Source: Clostridia bacterium
Lineage (GTDB): Bacteria; Bacillota; Clostridia; Lachnospirales; Lachnospiraceae
Direction of reading: 5' to 3'
Assembly: GCA_910576325.1 (NCBI GenBank)
Contig: CAJTIM010000005.1
Coordinates: 62,001 to 126,000, forward strand
Length of the DNA stretch: 64,000 bases
Of this stretch, positions 7,331 through 17,170 are shown one piece after another. Under the pieces are notes generated by a model. It searched no databases, was not told the DNA's origin, and saw only the letters and a list, made by a program, of their open reading frames with translations. A program made the translations under genes and the position numbers. Each line of letters opens with the position of its first letter. Positions within the stretch are counted from its first letter, which is position 1.

Positions 7331-9607
7331 TTAAGCCTGTTCGGCAGTGAGGGGTTCCGCCTTTTGAGGACGGGAACGGCGGGAAAGTATCCAAAGGGCA
7401 AGGAAAAGCGCTCCGGTAAGAAGGGAAATTACATCACCCGCCCGGTAATAGCCCGGAAGCTCAAAGCGTATGGTCACGGTATCCGTCAAAGCATCGGGAA
7501 GATGAACCCGCAAGCGAATCAGCTCTCCGTGACTGGTTTCAAGCCGGTTGCCGGCACTGTCATAGGCGCGCAGATAGGGATAGTAGTTATAGGGCACATC
7601 CACATAGGCGTCGGAGACACCCTCCCCTTTGGCATAGGTAAATGCTGCGTCCGTACCCCTGCGTGAGCAGTCCGTGAGAGTTACCTGCTCCGAGGGCGTA
7701 AAGGTCACATCCTGAAGCCACATCTTACGCACACTGAAATATTCATGATTGTCGCTGAGCAGGTAAAGGGTGTCCGTATCCATCACATGATCCATCTGAT
7801 TCTCCCAGGAAACAAATGCGGGGGCGTCATTGGAGTAGGAGGAGAGGAAGCTTCCGGTGGTATACGCCGTCAAAAGCCCGCATAGGATAAAAAGCAGCTT
7901 CCGGGAATCCCGGGATTTGAAAAATTCGCAGATTCCCACAGCGGAGGTAAGGCACAGGAACAGTGTGGCAAAGGGCAGAAAGCGGGAAGCAAACTGGATA
8001 TTTCCCGCCAGCCGGTTGATTATGCCGATACGCTGCACGGCTTCCCATGGAAAATAGCAGGAGGAGGCATAAAGGCACAGAATACCGAGTATCAGACCGC
8101 ATGCTCCCAGCTTCAAATGAAAATCCTTGTGTTTTTTCTGAAGCCAGGTAAATACAAAGAGGAGACAGCCAAACAGTAGGGGAAGGCCGATGGCATAGGG
8201 CATTTCTCCGGCAATGCCTCCCCGTCCCAATGCTTCCCCGGCAGGGTTCATGGCAGTCGGGGAAAAGATCTGGAGCGGATAGAGGGAATAGCCCGCAAGA
8301 TTCCTTACATCGTTGAGGGCACATACGTCATATCTCATATGATCCAGGAAAGGAAGGATAAACCACAGGTTCAGAAGCAGAGTGGACACGGCGCCCAGAA
8401 CCAGATGCAGCAGGCGCTTTTTATCCTTCAGCCGCCGGATGTTCCACAGTCCGAAGATAATACAGAAACCGATGGAAAGCTCTGTTGTAATCAGATGGGA
8501 CTGAAAGAGGGCCGTAAAAGCCAGAGCAGCCGTAAACCACCTGCGGGAGTCTCCCAGAAAGAGCTGATACATGGCAAGCAGGAGCAAGGGGAGAAAGATC
8601 GTAGCCAGAATCTCTCCCACGGCGGCTCTTGTATACAGGTTGATAAACCGATACATGGAGAGGGTATAGAGAAAAGCGGCGGCAAGTCCGGGGGTCCGGG
8701 AACGGAACAGCCGGGAGAAGGAGTAATAGGAAACCCCTGCCGTGGCAAAATTGATTCCGGCCAGCAGAAGCTTGTAGCAGCCAATGGGCGACATTCCGAG
8801 CATCCCTAAAAAGGCAAAGGGATAGAGGAAGAATTCCGGATAAAAGACGGAGCACATGTAGGAAAAGCCCCGGTACATGCCTGAATGAATCCGCACGGGA
8901 AAATGACCCTGGGCAAGCTCCTGGGAAAGATTGAAAAGCCTTCCGTAATGAAAGAATAAATCGTGACCCTGCAAAAGCCAGGTAAAGCAGAGAGGCAGAC
9001 AGGACCAGACGGCGGCAAAGGCCAGAAGAACCAGAACCTCCGGGCGCATCTTTCTGCGTGTGCGGTAAATAAAAAGCAGGGCGGAAGCAAAAAGCAGCAG
9101 TCCCCCATAGATATAGGGATCCCGATACAAGCCCCTCTGAGACATAAGATAGGCGCTGGCATACTCCGTAGCGCTTTCCGTGTGTACAAGGAACTGAACG
9201 CATTGGGAAAATTCGTCAACGGTAAAGGTCAGATGAACAAGCTCTCCCGTGGTGGGAATGGGAGCGGAGGCAAGGACTTTGCCTGATGTGTTGTCAGGCT
9301 GAACAAAAAGAGGATCCACCACCTCCACCCGGTTGCCCTCCGCATGGGATCGGACATCAAAGGTAATTTCATATGTGCCCTGTTTAAAGTAATAGCGGCT
9401 GCTGGTAAGGGTAACGGAGCCGGCGTTATCCGGAACACAGAGAAGACCGTTCTCTGTCTGGACAAGACCTATGACATCCTCCGGATAATTCATCTCCTCC
9501 AGGGGAAAGGTGCGTTCCGTATAATCCTGAAAGGGCATAAAAAGGATAACAAGAAAAAGAATAAGGGTAATCAGTAACTGGCCTTTGTATTGTCGAAGCA
9601 GATTCAT
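7331..9607 (-). CDS. Large polytopic membrane protein, PTPS-related/YfhO-like
   Basis: 758 residues from the ATG at 9607, chosen because GGGGAGA lies about 6 nt upstream; an in-frame codon 14 positions earlier has no ribosome site. An N-terminal membrane segment is followed by an extracytoplasmic beta-rich part, then many membrane helices, then a C-terminal extracellular domain and a last helix. The stretch GHDLFFHYGRL with P-V-R-I and F-Y-P-E-F is typical of the 6-pyruvoyl-tetrahydropterin-synthase-related membrane family (pfam10131), thought to be glycosyltransferase-like. It is clearly paralogous to the protein at 18743-21037; both share an L-Y-T-R-A-A-V-G-E core and the same layout. Likely role: glycosylation or lipid-linked sugar transfer at the membrane (inference). 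Confidence 0.8.
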   Translation of the reverse strand: MNLLRQYKGQLLITLILFLVILFMPFQDYTERTFPLEEMNYPEDVIGLVQTENGLLCVPDNAGSVTLTSSRYYFKQGTYEITFDVRSHAEGNRVEVVDPLFVQPDNTSGKVLASAPIPTTGELVHLTFTVDEFSQCVQFLVHTESATEYASAYLMSQRGLYRDPYIYGGLLLFASALLFIYRTRRKMRPEVLVLLAFAAVWSCLPLCFTWLLQGHDLFFHYGRLFNLSQELAQGHFPVRIHSGMYRGFSYMCSVFYPEFFLYPFAFLGMLGMSPIGCYKLLLAGINFATAGVSYYSFSRLFRSRTPGLAAAFLYTLSMYRFINLYTRAAVGEILATIFLPLLLLAMYQLFLGDSRRWFTAALAFTALFQSHLITTELSIGFCIIFGLWNIRRLKDKKRLLHLVLGAVSTLLLNLWFILPFLDHMRYDVCALNDVRNLAGYSLYPLQIFSPTAMNPAGEALGRGGIAGEMPYAIGLPLLFGCLLFVFTWLQKKHKDFHLKLGACGLILGILCLYASSCYFPWEAVQRIGIINRLAGNIQFASRFLPFATLFLCLTSAVGICEFFKSRDSRKLLFILCGLLTAYTTGSFLSSYSNDAPAFVSWENQMDHVMDTDTLYLLSDNHEYFSVRKMWLQDVTFTPSEQVTLTDCSRRGTDAAFTYAKGEGVSDAYVDVPYNYYPYLRAYDSAGNRLETSHGELIRLRVHLPDALTDTVTIRFELPGYYRAGDVISLLTGALFLALWILSRRSRPQKAEPLTAEQA

Positions 9608-9669
9608 TGCATTTCTCCCCGTATATTGGAATTTTAAACCATTTTGCATTTCAAATATGAGTTTCTTAA

Positions 9670-9678
9670 ATTATAACA
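9670..9678 (-). promoter_or_regulatory. Extended -10 promoter for the 9607 gene
   Basis: On the minus strand TGTTATAAT gives a consensus -10 with the upstream TGn; no good -35 is visible. It lies about 65 nt before the start codon, in an A/T-rich divergent spacer. Confidence 0.4.
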
Positions 9679-9762
9679 CAGGTATTGGCTAAATGCTATT
9701 AGATAAAATTATAAATAAGATTAAATTTATTAATTATACTTATTAGAAGTTTTATGCTATGA

Positions 9763-9791
9763 TTGTTGAGATAAGAAATATGTGGTATACT
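9763..9791 (+). promoter_or_regulatory. Promoter for purL
   Basis: TTGTTG (9763-9768), 17-nt spacer, TATACT (9786-9791) preceded by TGG (extended -10). It lies about 40 nt upstream of the purL ATG, leaving no room for a purine riboswitch in the leader. Confidence 0.6.
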
Positions 9792-9832
9792 AGGAATACT
9801 AAGGCATAGCAGGAAAATACAGGAGGTCGTGT

Positions 9833-12800
9833 ATGGGTAGTGTAAGAAGAATTTTTGTGGAAAAAAAGCCGGCATTTGCGGTAAAGGCAAAGGAGCTTAA
9901 GGAAGAGATTAAGAGCTATCTGGGGATTGACGGCGTATCGGAGGTGCGTGTGCTGATCCGGTATGATGTGGAGAATATTTCCGATGAGGTATTTTCGGCG
10001 GCCTGCCGGACCGTATTCTGCGAGCCTCCCGTGGACATGCTCTATGAGGAAGCTTTTGAGACCGGGGAAGACGCCCGTGTATTCAGCGTGGAGTACCTTC
10101 CGGGCCAGTTTGATCAGAGAGCGGATTCTGCGGTACAGTGCGTGAAGTTTTTAAAGGAGGACGAGGAGCCGGAGATTCGGACAGCCACGACCTATGTGAT
10201 TACGGGCTCCGTTTCCGAAGAGGAATTTGCCGCCATCAAGAGCTTCTGCATCAACCCGGTGGATTCCAGGGAGACGGATATGATAAAGCCGGAAACCCTG
10301 ATAACGGAATTCGAGGAGCCGGCGGATGTAAAAATCCTGGAAGGCTTCTGCCGAATGGAGGAGGGAGCCTTTAAAGAGCTGTATCAATCCTTTAACCTTG
10401 CCATGACTTTCAAGGATTTCCTTCATATACAAAAGTATTTCCGTGAGGAGGAGAAGCGGGAACCCTCCATGACGGAGATTCGCGTATTGGATACTTACTG
10501 GTCGGATCACTGCCGCCATACCACTTTTTCCACGGAGCTTAAGGATGTAACCTTTGGGGAGGGCTATTACCGGAAGCCTCTGGAGGATACGTACCGGCAG
10601 TATCTTGCGGATCGGGAGGAGATTTTCAAAGGCCGGAAGGATAAGTTTGTATGTTTAATGGACCTGGCACTTATGGCTATGCGGAAGCTGAAGGCGGAGG
10701 GGAAGCTGGAGGATCAGGAGGAGTCGGAGGAAATCAATGCCTGCTCCATCGTGGTGCCTGTGGAGATAGACGGACAGACAGAAGAATGGCTGGTGAATTT
10801 TAAAAACGAGACCCACAACCATCCCACGGAGATTGAACCCTTCGGCGGTGCGGCCACCTGTCTGGGAGGAGCCATCCGGGATCCGCTGTCGGGGCGTACC
10901 TATGTGTACCAGGCCATGCGCGTGACGGGAGCGGCCGATCCCACCGTGTCCGTAAAGGATACCATGAAGGGCAAGCTTCCCCAGAAAAAGCTGGTAAGAG
11001 GAGCGGCCGGCGGTTACAGCTCCTACGGCAACCAGATTGGCCTTGCAACGGGCTATGTGAAGGAGATTTACCATCCGGATTATGTGGCAAAGCGTATGGA
11101 GATTGGCGCGGTGATGGGTGCGGCGCCACGGAAGGACGTAATCCGGGAGACCTCGGATCCGGGAGATCTGATTGTACTGCTGGGCGGCCGGACAGGTCGT
11201 GACGGCTGCGGCGGCGCGACCGGATCATCCAAGGTTCATACGGAGGCATCCATTGAGACCTGCGGCGCCGAGGTGCAGAAGGGAAATGCACCCACGGAAC
11301 GGAAGATTCAAAGACTGTTCCGCCGTCCGGAGGTAACACGGCTGATAAAGAAATGCAACGACTTCGGCGCAGGCGGCGTGTCCGTAGCCATCGGAGAGCT
11401 GGCGGCCGGTCTTCGGGTGAATCTGGATCTTGTACCTAAGAAATATGCGGGACTGGACGGAACGGAGATTGCCATATCCGAGTCCCAGGAGCGTATGGCC
11501 GTTGTTGTGGATAAGAAGGATGAGGAAGCCTTTCTTGCTTTTGCAAAGGAGGAAAATCTGGAGGCCGTGACGGTTGCGCATGTGACGGAGGAGCCCCGGC
11601 TGGTTCTGATTTGGAGAGGAAAGGAGATTGTTAATATTTCCAGAGCCTTCCTGGATACCAACGGTGCGCACCAGGAGACTGCGGTGGCCGTGGATCTGCC
11701 GGAGGAGGAACGGAAGTATTTTGTAAGAAATGAAGTGGAGGATGTTCGGGCAAAATGGCTGGATACCTTAAAGGATCTGAACGTCTGCTCCCAGAAGGGT
11801 CTGGTGGAGATGTTTGACGCCTCCATCGGCGCCGGAAGCGTATTTATGCCCTACGGCGGAAGATATCAGCTGACGGAGACGCAGACCATGGTTGCCAGGC
11901 TTCCTGTTTTAAAGGGCAGGACAGATACGGTGACCATGATGAGCTATGGCTTTGATCCCTATCTGTCCAGCTGGAGTCCTTATCACGGAGCTGTGTATGC
12001 GGTGATTGAGTCTGTGGCAAGAATTGCGGCAGCAGGCGGTGATTACCGGAAGATTCGTTTTACCTTCCAGGAATATTTCCGGCGTATGACCGAAGATCCC
12101 CATCGCTGGAGTCAGCCTTTTGCGGCGCTTTTGGGGGCGTATAGCGCGCAGCTTGGCTTCGGGCTTCCCTCTATCGGCGGAAAGGACAGCATGTCGGGCA
12201 CCTTTAACGAGATAGACGTTCCGCCCACGCTGGTTTCCTTTGCGGTGGACATTGCCAGCCATAAGCATATCATTACGCCGGAGCTTAAGAAGGCCGGCAA
12301 TAAGCTGGTGCTCATTTCCATAGACAGAGACGCTTACGATCTGCCGGATTATGAGCAGCTTAAGGATTTGTACGGCAGGTTCTTCCAGGATGTGAAGGAA
12401 GGAAGAATTATTTCCGCCTACGCCCTGGACGGCAAGGGTCTGGCGGCAGCCGTGAGCAAGATGGCCTTTGGAAATAAACTCGGTGTCAGGCTTGAGCACA
12501 ATGTGGATAAGAGAGACCTGTTTACCGCAGGCTTTGGCAATATCGTGGCGGAGGTTCCGGACGGTAAGGTGGGCGAGCTGGCAGTTACCTATACGGTAGT
12601 AGGCGAGGTGACCGAGAGCGGCTTTGCCTACGGCGATATGTATATCGGGACGGATGAGGCATTAGAGACTTGGACGGCTCCGCTGGAAAAGGTATTTCCG
12701 ACCATAGCAGTTCCGGGGAAGGAGAAGGCGCCGGATGCGTTGTTCCGGGCGGATCAGGTGTATGTATGCCGGCATAAGACAGCAAGGCCCACAGTATTTA

Positions 12801-13582
12801 TTCCCGTATTCCCGGGAACGAACTGTGAGTATGACAGCGGCAGGGCGTTTGAGCGGGCCGGTGCGGATGTGATTACGAGAGTATTCCGCAATCTGACACC
12901 GGAGGATATCCGGGAGTCGGTGGAGATTTTTGAAAAAGCCATTAATCAGGCGCAGATTATTATGTTCCCCGGCGGTTTTTCCGCGGGCGACGAGCCGGAC
13001 GGATCGGCCAAGTTCTTTGCCACGGCTTTTCGGAATGAGCGGATGAAGGAGGCTGTAACGAGGCTGCTGAAGGAGCGCGACGGACTGGCTCTGGGCATCT
13101 GCAACGGTTTTCAGGCTTTGATTAAGCTGGGGCTTGTACCTCACGGGGAGATTGTGGGACAGACAGAGAACTCGCCCACGCTGACCTTCAATACCATTAA
13201 CCGCCATGTGTCGAAGATGGTTTATACCCGTGTGGCCTCCAACAAGTCTCCCTGGCTTCAGCTTGCGGAGCTCGGCAAGACTTATGTAAATCCGGCTTCC
13301 CATGGAGAGGGACGCTTTGTGGCCGATAAGGAATGGATTGACCGGCTCTTCGCCAATGGGCAGGTGGCGACCCAGTATGTAAATCTGGAGGGCGAGCCTG
13401 TTATGGATGAGTACTGGAATGTGAACGGCTCCTATGCTGCCATTGAGGGAATCACAAGCCCGGACGGGCGGGTGCTGGGGAAGATGGCTCACTCGGAGCG
13501 GCGTGACGAGGCCGTGGCCGTGAATATTTACGGGGAGCAGGATATGAAGATCTTTGAGTCCGGGGTGGCTTATTTTAAGTAG
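9833..13582 (+). CDS. purL: Phosphoribosylformylglycinamidine synthase, single-chain
   Basis: 1249-residue large-form PurL catalysing ATP- and glutamine-dependent conversion of FGAR to FGAM in purine synthesis. The N-terminal and two synthase halves are present (TYWSDHCRHTTF, N-E-T-H-N-H-P-T-E-I-E-P-F-G-G, later G-G-K-D-S-M-S-G-T). The C-terminal class I glutaminase has PGTNCEYD, FPGGFSAGDE, the nucleophile in GICNGFQ (Cys1090), and the His/Glu pair in SHGEGRF. An AGGAGG ribosome site precedes the ATG. No other purine gene is adjacent; instead it sits between two paralogous membrane protein genes. The glycosyltransferase gene begins 17 nt after it, so read-through transcription is likely. Confidence 0.98.
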   Translation: MGSVRRIFVEKKPAFAVKAKELKEEIKSYLGIDGVSEVRVLIRYDVENISDEVFSAACRTVFCEPPVDMLYEEAFETGEDARVFSVEYLPGQFDQRADSAVQCVKFLKEDEEPEIRTATTYVITGSVSEEEFAAIKSFCINPVDSRETDMIKPETLITEFEEPADVKILEGFCRMEEGAFKELYQSFNLAMTFKDFLHIQKYFREEEKREPSMTEIRVLDTYWSDHCRHTTFSTELKDVTFGEGYYRKPLEDTYRQYLADREEIFKGRKDKFVCLMDLALMAMRKLKAEGKLEDQEESEEINACSIVVPVEIDGQTEEWLVNFKNETHNHPTEIEPFGGAATCLGGAIRDPLSGRTYVYQAMRVTGAADPTVSVKDTMKGKLPQKKLVRGAAGGYSSYGNQIGLATGYVKEIYHPDYVAKRMEIGAVMGAAPRKDVIRETSDPGDLIVLLGGRTGRDGCGGATGSSKVHTEASIETCGAEVQKGNAPTERKIQRLFRRPEVTRLIKKCNDFGAGGVSVAIGELAAGLRVNLDLVPKKYAGLDGTEIAISESQERMAVVVDKKDEEAFLAFAKEENLEAVTVAHVTEEPRLVLIWRGKEIVNISRAFLDTNGAHQETAVAVDLPEEERKYFVRNEVEDVRAKWLDTLKDLNVCSQKGLVEMFDASIGAGSVFMPYGGRYQLTETQTMVARLPVLKGRTDTVTMMSYGFDPYLSSWSPYHGAVYAVIESVARIAAAGGDYRKIRFTFQEYFRRMTEDPHRWSQPFAALLGAYSAQLGFGLPSIGGKDSMSGTFNEIDVPPTLVSFAVDIASHKHIITPELKKAGNKLVLISIDRDAYDLPDYEQLKDLYGRFFQDVKEGRIISAYALDGKGLAAAVSKMAFGNKLGVRLEHNVDKRDLFTAGFGNIVAEVPDGKVGELAVTYTVVGEVTESGFAYGDMYIGTDEALETWTAPLEKVFPTIAVPGKEKAPDALFRADQVYVCRHKTARPTVFIPVFPGTNCEYDSGRAFERAGADVITRVFRNLTPEDIRESVEIFEKAINQAQIIMFPGGFSAGDEPDGSAKFFATAFRNERMKEAVTRLLKERDGLALGICNGFQALIKLGLVPHGEIVGQTENSPTLTFNTINRHVSKMVYTRVASNKSPWLQLAELGKTYVNPASHGEGRFVADKEWIDRLFANGQVATQYVNLEGEPVMDEYWNVNGSYAAIEGITSPDGRVLGKMAHSERRDEAVAVNIYGEQDMKIFESGVAYFK

Positions 13583-13599
13583 GAGTAAGGAGAAGGCCA

Positions 13600-15609
13600 A
13601 TGGTTATTAAGACCCTTCATATGGAAAAATTTGAATATTTTTGCAGTCGGGCCGTAATTGTGATTGGCATGGTATTGTTCTTTTTTCTGTCCGCTTCCAG
13701 CTTATTGTATACGGAGGAGTTTGAGGCCAATAATGTGGAGCGGCTAGAACGGGTAAAGGATCCGTTAGCATGGAATCTCTTTTTGATGGTTCTTATCCTG
13801 CTGCTGCTTTTTTATGTTGGAAAATGGCTGTTTAAGGACGAAGCGAAGAAAGAGCGGAATATACGGATATTGCTGGCTTTTACTTGCTGCTATGCCGTGG
13901 TTTATGGCTTGCTGTGTTATCTGGAGAAGCAAGACCGGAAGGAGATGGAATTTATGGCGGCGGCGATTAACATTGCATGCCTGATAAGGAGCAATTGTTA
14001 TATTGTCTTGGCGGCCATAGGCTTTGAACATCTTTTCAAAATATTACGGATTTTTTGGGAGAAGCATCCGGAGAAAAAAGCGGCCGTTCAAAGCTTTGCA
14101 AAGGCTTTGTCTGTGGGAAAATTGGAGTCTTTGGCCGGAAATGTGATTTTGCTGGCCTCCGGGATTCCAAGCGTGTTTCTCTTTGTGTACGGCTTGTTCT
14201 TTACCACCTGTTATAAAAGTAATGATCTGGAGATTCCGACAGAGGTGAAGGATCCGTTTTTGTCGGTTCTTCTGTTTGTGGTGATGAGCCTTGTTATTTT
14301 AAACTATGTGGGAAAATGGATTCTGCAAAAGGAAGAGCATCGAAAGCGTAATATCTGCTGCCTGCTGGGAGCTGTATTGGTTCACTGCTTTATTTTCTGT
14401 ATGTGCTGGAACCTGTTTGCGGGGAGTGCCTTGCGGGGAGATCCATTGTATATTCATGCTCTGGCAGGGGGCTTTGCAAACGGTGATGTTCCGCTCAGCG
14501 CTATGGACTATTTATATACTTATCCTCACCAGGCAGGCCAGGCGCTTTTGTTGGAGCTGGTATATCGGATCTTCGGCTATGAGAACCTGCTGGCATTTCG
14601 TATTTTAAATACGGCAGGTGTTTTGGGCTTTGTGTTCTGCGGCTTTCAGGTTACGGAAAAGCTGTTTCACAGGGATAAGGTTCAGGTGAATTTTCTGGTG
14701 CTGGCGGCAGGATGTCTTCCTTTGCTTATTTATACGAATGTAATCTACGGAGAGGTTTTGGCGGTAGCCTGGACGGCCTTTGCACTGTGGATGCTGCTGC
14801 TTTGGCTGAAGGAAGGCCGTATTTGGCAGATTGTACTGATGATTATAGGGCTGTGCTTTGCCGTATATATGAAAAATAACGCTTTGATTGCAGCGGTTGC
14901 CATAGGAATCGTGATGCTGCTGAAGTCCCTATCGGAAAAAAGAGGAAAGACGGCTCTTTGGGTGTTCCCTATGATTCTGGCCCTTCTTATTTCACAGTCT
15001 GCTATGACAAAGCTGTATGAGGTACGCGGCGGGTGGCCGCTTGATCAGGCTATGCCGAAGAATCTTTGGATAGCTATGGGACTTCAGGGGACAGGAGATA
15101 ATGCTGGCTGGTGGAATGAATTTCCGGTAAGGATCTACAAGGAGGAGGCTGGCTATAATCCGGAGGCGGCCCGTGATATTGGAAATGCCGCAATTGCTCT
15201 TTCCATTCAAAGCTTTGCGGAAAATCCCGTATCGGCAGTCCGGTTTTTTCAGCAAAAGTTTGTCAGTCAGTGGAATAATGCGGATTATGGCTGCCAAGTA
15301 ACAGCGGGAAGTCCCAAAACACCCAAATTGGAATTCTGGATGAATGGATATCATTCACTGATATTTTTGGGGATATCCTGTTTTGCTGTATTGCGGCTCC
15401 GGAGGAAGAGAGAGATTGAAGAGGTTTTACCTCTGTTAACGATACTGGGAGGTTATCTTTTTCATATCTTTTGGGAGGTTAAGGGACGCTATGGTTTGTT
15501 CTATTTTGTCTTGGTGCTGCCTGTAGCCGCAGCAGGGCTTTGGGATTTGGCACAATACATTCAGAGCAGAAAAGAGAAGAGACATGAGCAGAAAAAGGAA
15601 TTCATTTAA
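13600..15609 (+). CDS. Polytopic membrane glycosyltransferase-like protein 1, with duplicated N-terminal module
   Basis: 669 residues, about 140-150 longer than its two downstream paralogues. The excess is a repeat of the N-terminal membrane module: residues about 12-110 and about 178-272 share V-K-D-P, Y-V-G-K-W and R-N-I in the same spacing. The remainder is collinear with the paralogues: a G-D-P acidic site near the first large loop, Y-P-H-Q-A-G, K-N-N-A-L-I, S-Q-W-N, and a terminal F-H-I-F-W-E-V-K-G-R-Y. Such features fit GT39/PMT-like transferases using lipid-linked sugars (family inference). AAGGAGAAGG precedes the ATG. It overlaps the next gene by 26 nt. Substrate unknown. Confidence 0.7.
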   Translation: MVIKTLHMEKFEYFCSRAVIVIGMVLFFFLSASSLLYTEEFEANNVERLERVKDPLAWNLFLMVLILLLLFYVGKWLFKDEAKKERNIRILLAFTCCYAVVYGLLCYLEKQDRKEMEFMAAAINIACLIRSNCYIVLAAIGFEHLFKILRIFWEKHPEKKAAVQSFAKALSVGKLESLAGNVILLASGIPSVFLFVYGLFFTTCYKSNDLEIPTEVKDPFLSVLLFVVMSLVILNYVGKWILQKEEHRKRNICCLLGAVLVHCFIFCMCWNLFAGSALRGDPLYIHALAGGFANGDVPLSAMDYLYTYPHQAGQALLLELVYRIFGYENLLAFRILNTAGVLGFVFCGFQVTEKLFHRDKVQVNFLVLAAGCLPLLIYTNVIYGEVLAVAWTAFALWMLLLWLKEGRIWQIVLMIIGLCFAVYMKNNALIAAVAIGIVMLLKSLSEKRGKTALWVFPMILALLISQSAMTKLYEVRGGWPLDQAMPKNLWIAMGLQGTGDNAGWWNEFPVRIYKEEAGYNPEAARDIGNAAIALSIQSFAENPVSAVRFFQQKFVSQWNNADYGCQVTAGSPKTPKLEFWMNGYHSLIFLGISCFAVLRLRRKREIEEVLPLLTILGGYLFHIFWEVKGRYGLFYFVLVLPVAAAGLWDLAQYIQSRKEKRHEQKKEFI

Positions 15610-17170
15610 TTTAGAATACTTTTCCGGGTATGTAGTTCATTGGCTATGTATCATTGTTTTTGTATTGTTAACTATGTCGGCATTCGTATTTACCAGATAT
15701 TTTTCCAAGGATTATCAGGGGGAGATTCCGCATAACAGGTTTGACTTTTTATCACTTCCGATAGCGCTTCTGTTAGGCATGCTTCTTTTGATTTCGGTGA
15801 AGCGGATTCTAAAGGAGGAGGCCCGCAGAGAACGTAATCTAAGGCTTCTTCTTATAATTGTCTTAGGATGGAGCCTGATTTTCGGAACTGTCTGGGTATT
15901 GTTAGCCAGAAGTGAGCCAGTTTCCGAACAAATAATGGTTGTAACGAGTGCTCAGAGATTTTTGGAAGGAAATTACGGAAGGCTGGAATATGGAAAATAT
16001 CTTTTTTACTATCCCTTTCAGCTGGGGCTTGCGGCTTGGGAGGAGTTGGTATTTCGGATATTCGGTGCAAATAATGTTACTGCTTTTCAACTTCTAAATG
16101 CAATGGGCGCGACAGGAAGTATTGGAATAGGATATTGTATTGTTCGTCAGCTTTTCCAAGAACGAAAAACAGCTGTTTACTATTTGCTGTTGTCCGGAAT
16201 CTGTTTTCCTCTTTTCATTTACAGCGCATATGTATATGGAGATGTGATGTCCATACTGCTTTCGATGCTTGGAATCTGGCAATTTCTGCGTTATGTGAAG
16301 AAGGGAAAGAAGAGCAGCCTGATTTTTTTGACAGCGGGAATTGCCGGAGCGGCAATTTTGCGGAACAACAGTCTGATTGTGCTGATTGCCATATGTCTGG
16401 TTCTGGCTGTGCAGATGCTTGGAAGGAGGCGCTGGCAGTATGGAATCTGTATTCTTATACTGCTGGCAGGAGTGGCAGGAAGCAAGCAGATACTCAACCG
16501 CTATTATGAACAGAGGGCTGGAATGAAATTGAATGACGGCATGCCTTACGTTCTTTGGATAGCGATGGGGATGCAGGAAGGAGAAAAGGAAGCAGGCTGG
16601 TACAATGGATATTCTATTTACATTTATCAGGATGTATGCAAGTATGATGGACTTGCGGCGGCTGCTATAGGAAGGGCTGAAATTCGAAGCCGGGCAAATG
16701 AACTGTTGTTAAATCCTGCATACGGCCTGGATTTTTGTTGGAGAAAATTTACCAGTCAGTGGAATGAACCAACCTATGGATGCTTTATAATGACGTATGC
16801 GTCCGCAGAACTAGGCGGAGATGATAAAACAGGGGGCAGAGAACGAAGCAGCGCAGGTGACAAGCTTTATACGGGAGCATTTCATACATGTCTTCGGGGA
16901 TTTATGGATGCTTATCAATTATTGATTTATGCAGCTGTTCTGTTTCTCTTGATAAGAAAACGAAAGGATAAGGAACCATTAGAGTTTTATATTCTGCTTA
17001 TCGGAGTGCTTGGAGGCGTTCTGTTTCACATGATGTGGGAAGCCAAGTCCCGGTATGTGCTTCCCTATTTTGTAATGATGCTTCCCATGGCTGCAGGAGG
17101 TTTATATCAGATGCAGGAAATGATTCAAGGGCGGGGGATGAAGGATGAAGCTGCTAAGGCTGGCAGATAG
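15584..17170 (+). CDS. Polytopic membrane glycosyltransferase-like protein 2
   Basis: 528 residues with many membrane helices, paralogous to the genes on both sides. Conserved points are Y-Y-P-F-Q-L-G-L, the R-N-N-S-L-I-V-L motif, I-A-M-G-M-Q-E-G followed by G-W-Y-N-G, F-T-S-Q-W-N and the C-terminal F-H-M-M-W-E-A-K-S-R-Y. The start lies 26 nt inside the previous gene, and the end overlaps the next gene by 26 nt as well, so the three are tightly coupled. Probable role is transfer of sugars to a cell-envelope polymer or protein; the donor and acceptor cannot be read from the sequence. Confidence 0.7.
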   Translation: MSRKRNSFNLEYFSGYVVHWLCIIVFVLLTMSAFVFTRYFSKDYQGEIPHNRFDFLSLPIALLLGMLLLISVKRILKEEARRERNLRLLLIIVLGWSLIFGTVWVLLARSEPVSEQIMVVTSAQRFLEGNYGRLEYGKYLFYYPFQLGLAAWEELVFRIFGANNVTAFQLLNAMGATGSIGIGYCIVRQLFQERKTAVYYLLLSGICFPLFIYSAYVYGDVMSILLSMLGIWQFLRYVKKGKKSSLIFLTAGIAGAAILRNNSLIVLIAICLVLAVQMLGRRRWQYGICILILLAGVAGSKQILNRYYEQRAGMKLNDGMPYVLWIAMGMQEGEKEAGWYNGYSIYIYQDVCKYDGLAAAAIGRAEIRSRANELLLNPAYGLDFCWRKFTSQWNEPTYGCFIMTYASAELGGDDKTGGRERSSAGDKLYTGAFHTCLRGFMDAYQLLIYAAVLFLLIRKRKDKEPLEFYILLIGVLGGVLFHMMWEAKSRYVLPYFVMMLPMAAGGLYQMQEMIQGRGMKDEAAKAGR